NCBI GenBank assembly: GCA_002189035.1
Contig: CM007991.1
Span: 2,914,001-2,978,000 of the forward strand
Source of the DNA: Utricularia gibba
Taxonomy: Eukaryota > Streptophyta > Magnoliopsida > Lamiales > Lentibulariaceae
DNA length: 64,000 nt
Reading direction: 5' to 3'
Shown here: positions 58,901 to 64,000 of the stretch, one piece after another
Position numbering within the stretch: the first letter of the stretch is position 1
How the letters are laid out: every line of letters begins with the position of its first letter
The notes under the pieces: generated by a model
Told to the model about the DNA's origin: nothing
Database searches by the model: none
The model's input: the letters and a program-made list of their open reading frames with translations, nothing else
Position numbers and translations under genes: made by a program

Positions 58901-61900
58901 TACATCAGCTGTGCTGTTTGCTTCACGCTTGGATCCTAATGGATGGATTCAAAAAGGGGGGATTGGATTAGATGACTTGGAATGCAGTGAGGAGCAGAAG
59001 TAGTTTGTGTTGATACCTCAGGGTCTTGTACCACGCGTTGTCGGAGCTCCTTGATGATGGGGTGTCTCGGGTTGATTTCCAGCACCCTCTTGCCCCGCAT
59101 GTAGGCTTGTCTGTTGGAATCGGACAGGGTTTGGGACTGCATGATTCTTTCCATGTTGGCACTCCAACCAAATTTAGATGTTACGACGATGCAGGGGGAA
59201 TCGGCGAGGCGATTGCTGATCTTGACGTCATCAACATTTTCACTGGCGAGAGCACCTTTCCACCATTTGGTTAACCCTTTGAATGACTCCTTCAGTTCCT
59301 TGTCCTTTGAGTCTTTGCCTAGTTTCAACCCTTCTTTGGATACGTTTTGGAATTTCTTGTCTTCGTAATCCATTAAATATTGCATCAGGTACTCATCCAC
59401 AGGATCAGTGAAGAAGATAACCTGAAGTAGAGAGGAATCATAAGGACATTGAGAATGAATCAGAAAACGAGTAGTTGGCATCTGTAGCAAGTGTGTGTTC
59501 ACCTCATAATTCTTCTTCTTGAGTCTTTGAAGGAATGGGGATTTCTCCAACTGCTCCTTGCTTGTTCCGGTGATGTACAAGATGTCTTTCTGACCAGATT
59601 TCATCCTTGCGATGTATTGATCTAGCGAGGTTAACTTGCCATCGGACTTAGAACTGAGAATAACAGAACATACTGAGTAAAACATGGGGCCATCTGGAGC
59701 AGACTGGAGAAGCTACGTACGTTTCAAATCGAAGAAGCTTTGCAAGGCGGTTTCTGTTCGTCGCATCTTCAATGATACCAAGCTTGATGGACTTGCCAAA
59801 CTCGTTCCAAAATTTGGTTTATTGACCTTTCTTTTCGTCAATGTCACTTGATTCTTCGCTGTCTACAAAGCCATCAGAATCCTTAAACTCATTAGCACTC
59901 AAAATGCAAAGAGAAAGAAGATCGCTGCATAGGGGGGATCCTAAGCAGAGTCATCCCCATGCGAAGGGTTGGTTCATCAAGTAGACCAACGAAGCAAAAG
60001 CTACGGTACCTTTTTTTCCGTCACCAGCTTCATCAGGGTCCTCCTCTGCGAGTTTCCGAATCATATCCAGAGCTTTGCGGATGAGCTTCTTCTTAATTGT
60101 TTTTAGACTGCTATGCTGCTGAAGCATTTCTCTGGACACATTCAGTGGCAAGGTATCAGAATCAACAAGACCCTGGTCAAAATAGTTCTGTCAGGTAAGA
60201 CACTTCAAGGGGCAACTTTGATAAGCAAATAAAAAGGAATAGCAGTTCCATGGTATTGAGAAAGAAACTATTACCAATAGGAAATTTAAATACTTCGGCA
60301 GAAGTTCATCGAATTCATCCGAGATAAAGACCCTTCTAACATAGAGTTTCAAGTTGGATTTTTTTGAATTGTAGTAGCTCTCGTAAAGATCATGAGGAGC
60401 CTTGGGAGGAACAAACAATAGTGCCTTGAACTCAACATCACCTTCAGCGTTGAAGTGACTCAAGTACAAAACCGCTCTATAAGAAGAGAAGAAAAACTCA
60501 AAATTTGAACAGGCATTTTCAGTTACCTTGGCCAGAGAATGATAGAATTTAGCGTACTCTTCCTCAGTCACCTCCTTTGGGCTCCTCAGCCATATAGCTT
60601 TCATGTCGTTCAGAAGTTCCCAATCATACACCGTTTTCTGAATCTTTTTAGTTTTGTTCTCTCCATCTTTCTCAGCATCATCTTCTTCTTCTTCTTCGTC
60701 TGAAGGTTTGGTATCGGCTGAAAATCCAGTTATCAATGTCGTACCCCAGTGATGGAAAATACGCGAGACACACCCCTACTTAAGGAGCTATGTCAACAAC
60801 CTACCTGAGTCATCGTCATCACTGGACTCTTCTTCATCAGCGGGAACCTCCTCATCCACCTGCCTGCTGGACCAAAGGTATATGGGAAAGTTGATAAATT
60901 CCGAATACCGTTTCACCAGTTCCTGCGACGCCCAGAAATTTTTATCCATGAATACGTAAATTTATTTAGAAAGTCACTGTAGTGAACAAGGTTACAGAAC
61001 CTTAAGTTTGAACTCATCCAAGTACTCCTGTGCCTCATCTCGAAGATACAGCCTGATTTCTGTTCCACGGCCAAGGGGTTCATTCCATGTATCTTCTGAT
61101 ATGGCAAAGTTTCCATCAGCTTTGGACTCCCAGACATACCTGAACCATTGCATGCACATTCGTTACAAAACGTAGGAACGTGACTTTTCGGTGGTACAGC
61201 CGCTGAAGTCTAAACTCACTGTTTATCATCATTATGTTTGCTTATCACTTCAACGTAATCAGCCACAAGATACACGGAGTAGAATCCAACGCCAAATTGC
61301 CCAATGAGGTTGAGATCACCACTTGTCTGAATCTTTTCAACAAATGCTGCAGATAGAAAAAAAAAACATTTTCATATAGATTTAGAATCAGATAAAGGCA
61401 TTGATGATAAAGCGACACAAGGCTGGGAAAAACTGCCACATGCACACAGTATGGTGTGTAGGTAGTTATCCCATTCACAAGCTATGATGTCATGGTGTTT
61501 TAAGTCATGCTCTTACCAAAAACAAGAGAGACGCAACAATCATTACTAATCTTACTTACTTTTACTGTAATATGCATTTAAAGGTACCTGATGTTCCAGA
61601 TTTCGCAATGGTACCCAAATTCTTGATTAAATCCTCCTTGGTCATCCCTATACCTCTATCTCGGATGGACAGTAATTTTTTGTCCTTGTCCAATTTAATC
61701 TGCATTGACCAAAAACATCAGCTTAGACGTCTAGTGGTTCCATTTTACTGGAGGTTTTATCAGCTTTTTTTTTCTTATGTAAATGGCCACGAATGAAAAT
61801 AAGCATCAGATCAAATTTAAGCAAATATATGCATATGACGGCAGACCTGAATCTCGAGCTTGGCATTTTCGCCTTCTCCAAGAACTTCTTTTTCAGTGAG

Positions 61901-64000
61901 CGACAGGAACCTGATTTTGTCCAACGCCTAAAAATCAGTGACAAATCACAGGTAAGAACACGCACCATATACAAGCGATGCAAAAAATACAATCAGAATA
62001 CAAGCACATTTGAAGCATTCGATATCAACTCCCTCAAGAAAATATCTTTGTTGCTGTAAAGAGAGTTGATGATGATGTCCATGAGCCGTGACACCTCTGC
62101 CTGGAACTGAAACTTCTCAGCTTCCGGGCGCAGATATCTTCCCGAGATGGATTCGGATTGCCTGCATTACACACCAACATCCGCTACAACGATCCACACT
62201 CCCCGCGAATCAAAACATTTTTCAGTAGAAGTGTTGGACATATGGCTTAAGGGGCTGGATGGACAGCAACTGTCATGTCCGAAAGATTCAAGCTGAGGTT
62301 TATAGAAGAGTAGGCAGTTAAGCCATGATGGAAAACGTGGCACACCCACTATTCACGTGCTGTTCCATGGAGGCCTTTATACATGATTGGTGTGAAGGAT
62401 GATGGGTGTGGCTGTGAAAAAGAAGATGAACAAACAGCGTGATCACGTAGCAAGAAAACGTGAAGTCTGATTTGTTCATATTTTGTAGTGTAAGTAGCTA
62501 CTGTCTTCATTGTACATTGCTGTGTAATTGTGAAAAGTTTTAGTGGATGTTCCCGTAGCCTCGAGGGTGATCGAGGCCCTGGATGTTTCCCTTTTTGGGT
62601 TTTACCAGGCTAAAACATTTTGTCTGCCTTTACTTTATCATCTCACGGTGCACAGCACTGGTTTTTCAACAAGAAGTACCTCTTGACGACTTCAGAATCC
62701 GTCGACAGTCCACTTGGCACACCGCCAATCCTCTCCTCCACCTTGAGCAGATCCTGTGTCGCATCCAAATCAACTTCGGCAGTGACATGCGACTTCTTAT
62801 CTAAAATACCCACAAACACTTCAGCGACTAAAAAATTACCCCAAAATGCAGCGAATCAAGAACAGAAGAATACCTTGATAGGGCAAAAGAAAAAGAATGC
62901 ATAGCAGTAGAAGAAGCGATGTAGTCTTCCACATGCTCATTTTCACGATTGCTTCCTTCAAAGAATGACTCGCGGCGCGAATCAATTATACTGAGCTTCA
63001 GAGGATGCGACTGATAGACCAGGGATCGCCACGGTGGCGAATCCGACGGCGCGAAATGAACCTCCTACTACGTGGAGTGTCCTTATTGGATGACCGAGCA
63101 TGGTACGGCGTGGACTTCTGGAACCTTCGCAGGACCTGGACTGGGATCCGGTTTATCGTGAGTCGTTATCCACTTGCAAATTTACAAGTTTGTCTGAGAA
63201 CATTCCAGTTGATCGCAACTTGAGCAGCTGAATGAGGGCGATGCAAACAAGGGGATTCACCCTGATCGGAGTTTTTTGGCGAAGACAAGATGAGATGCCA
63301 TTGGTAAGAACTAGGCACACGTTTTCCGAATGACATATTCAGTGTGGCAGCCGCACAGAAACTCTATCTTGCGGTTGTTTCAGGTGGAGCTGTGAAACTC
63401 TCAAGGAACTACTCGCGCCAGGCCAGGATAATGAGCTGCGGCCAGCGCAGGGTGGAGTGTGCTTGCCGGTTTCCATCGTTTCTGGGGTCGGCGTAACTCT
63501 CTGTTTTTTTATTTGAACGGGGCTGGATGCTGCTTCAACGATGGGGGATACCAGAACCTCCATGAGATGCTTGAACCCCAAGGATCATGATCAATCAACT
63601 GAGGCAAACTTGATATCATTGCTACCAATTCAGGCGAACTCAAGGTGTCTTCGACATTCCTGAAAACCATCTTACCAGAAATGTGTGATACGGGTCTTGT
63701 CTTGTTGTTGCTATTATCTGTGAATGCAGGACAGGGGAGAACCAGCATTACACGTTGCCAATGCTCCTCTCTCAGACTGCTGCGTTCTAACCCCTCTGTT
63801 CCAGCTTCATCGGGTGATTTGCTTTTAGCATCTGAACACATTATTGTTGTAACATATCCACTTCCATGTGGTGCCACATTATTGTTGCACCAAAACAACA
63901 CAAGTTCAGAGCCACGGCCAGGGAAGGGCTAGTTCTACGCAGCCCAGTTCATGAACATGAGACCTTACCATCATTCACACAAGTACAAAAAAAGCTCATG

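Overview
This window is nuclear DNA of a flowering plant. Its genes have many short GT-AG introns and AT-rich spacers. Their products are plant-specific: an AGAMOUS-clade MADS-box factor with the usual 62/100/42/42-bp exons, a patellin, a PLS-class pentatricopeptide protein, a GPI-type lipid-transfer protein, a plant glutamate receptor and a membrane-anchored ubiquitin-fold protein. Gene density is high (about 20 genes in 64 kb) and I see no intact transposon, so the locus is compact euchromatin. I cannot name the species. Exon models were built by hand from splice sites, reading phase and family knowledge; most sum to an exact codon count.

Layout, left to right (strand): 5' end of a 12-oxophytodienoate reductase (-); AGAMOUS/STK-type MADS-box gene (+); FSH-type serine hydrolase (+); MLH1 mismatch-repair gene (-); MIC10 cristae-junction gene (-); patellin (-); kinesin-7 (+); small orphan gene (-); two-RRM hnRNP (-); LCAT-like lipid acyltransferase (-); UPF1/SEN1-like helicase (+); lipid-transfer protein (+); PPR protein (+); MUB (-); bromodomain protein (-); HMGB protein (+); GLR channel (+); DHHC S-acyltransferase (+); small orphan gene (-); PSI1-like DUF3475/DUF668 gene (+); thaumatin-like protein (+); ER HSP90/GRP94 (-); and an unassigned open frame at the right edge. 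The genes are unrelated housekeeping, development and defence genes. I see no operon-like or biosynthetic cluster.

The most striking feature is that five well-conserved genes are broken by single-base lesions: patellin, helicase, GLR, PSI1-like (twice), and GRP94 (an in-frame stop). The lipid-transfer gene is probably a sixth. Nearly all the indels lie in short homopolymers and the protein resumes perfectly in the next frame. Homopolymer errors in the assembly are therefore the leading explanation, ahead of real pseudogenes. Readable regulatory sites include a perfect ER-stress element (CCAAT-N9-CCACG) upstream of GRP94, a perfect CArG box upstream of the MADS gene, and site II (TGGGCY) clusters upstream of MIC10 and HMGB. 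I found no novel multi-gene system, RNA gene, CRISPR array or mobile element that I could support.
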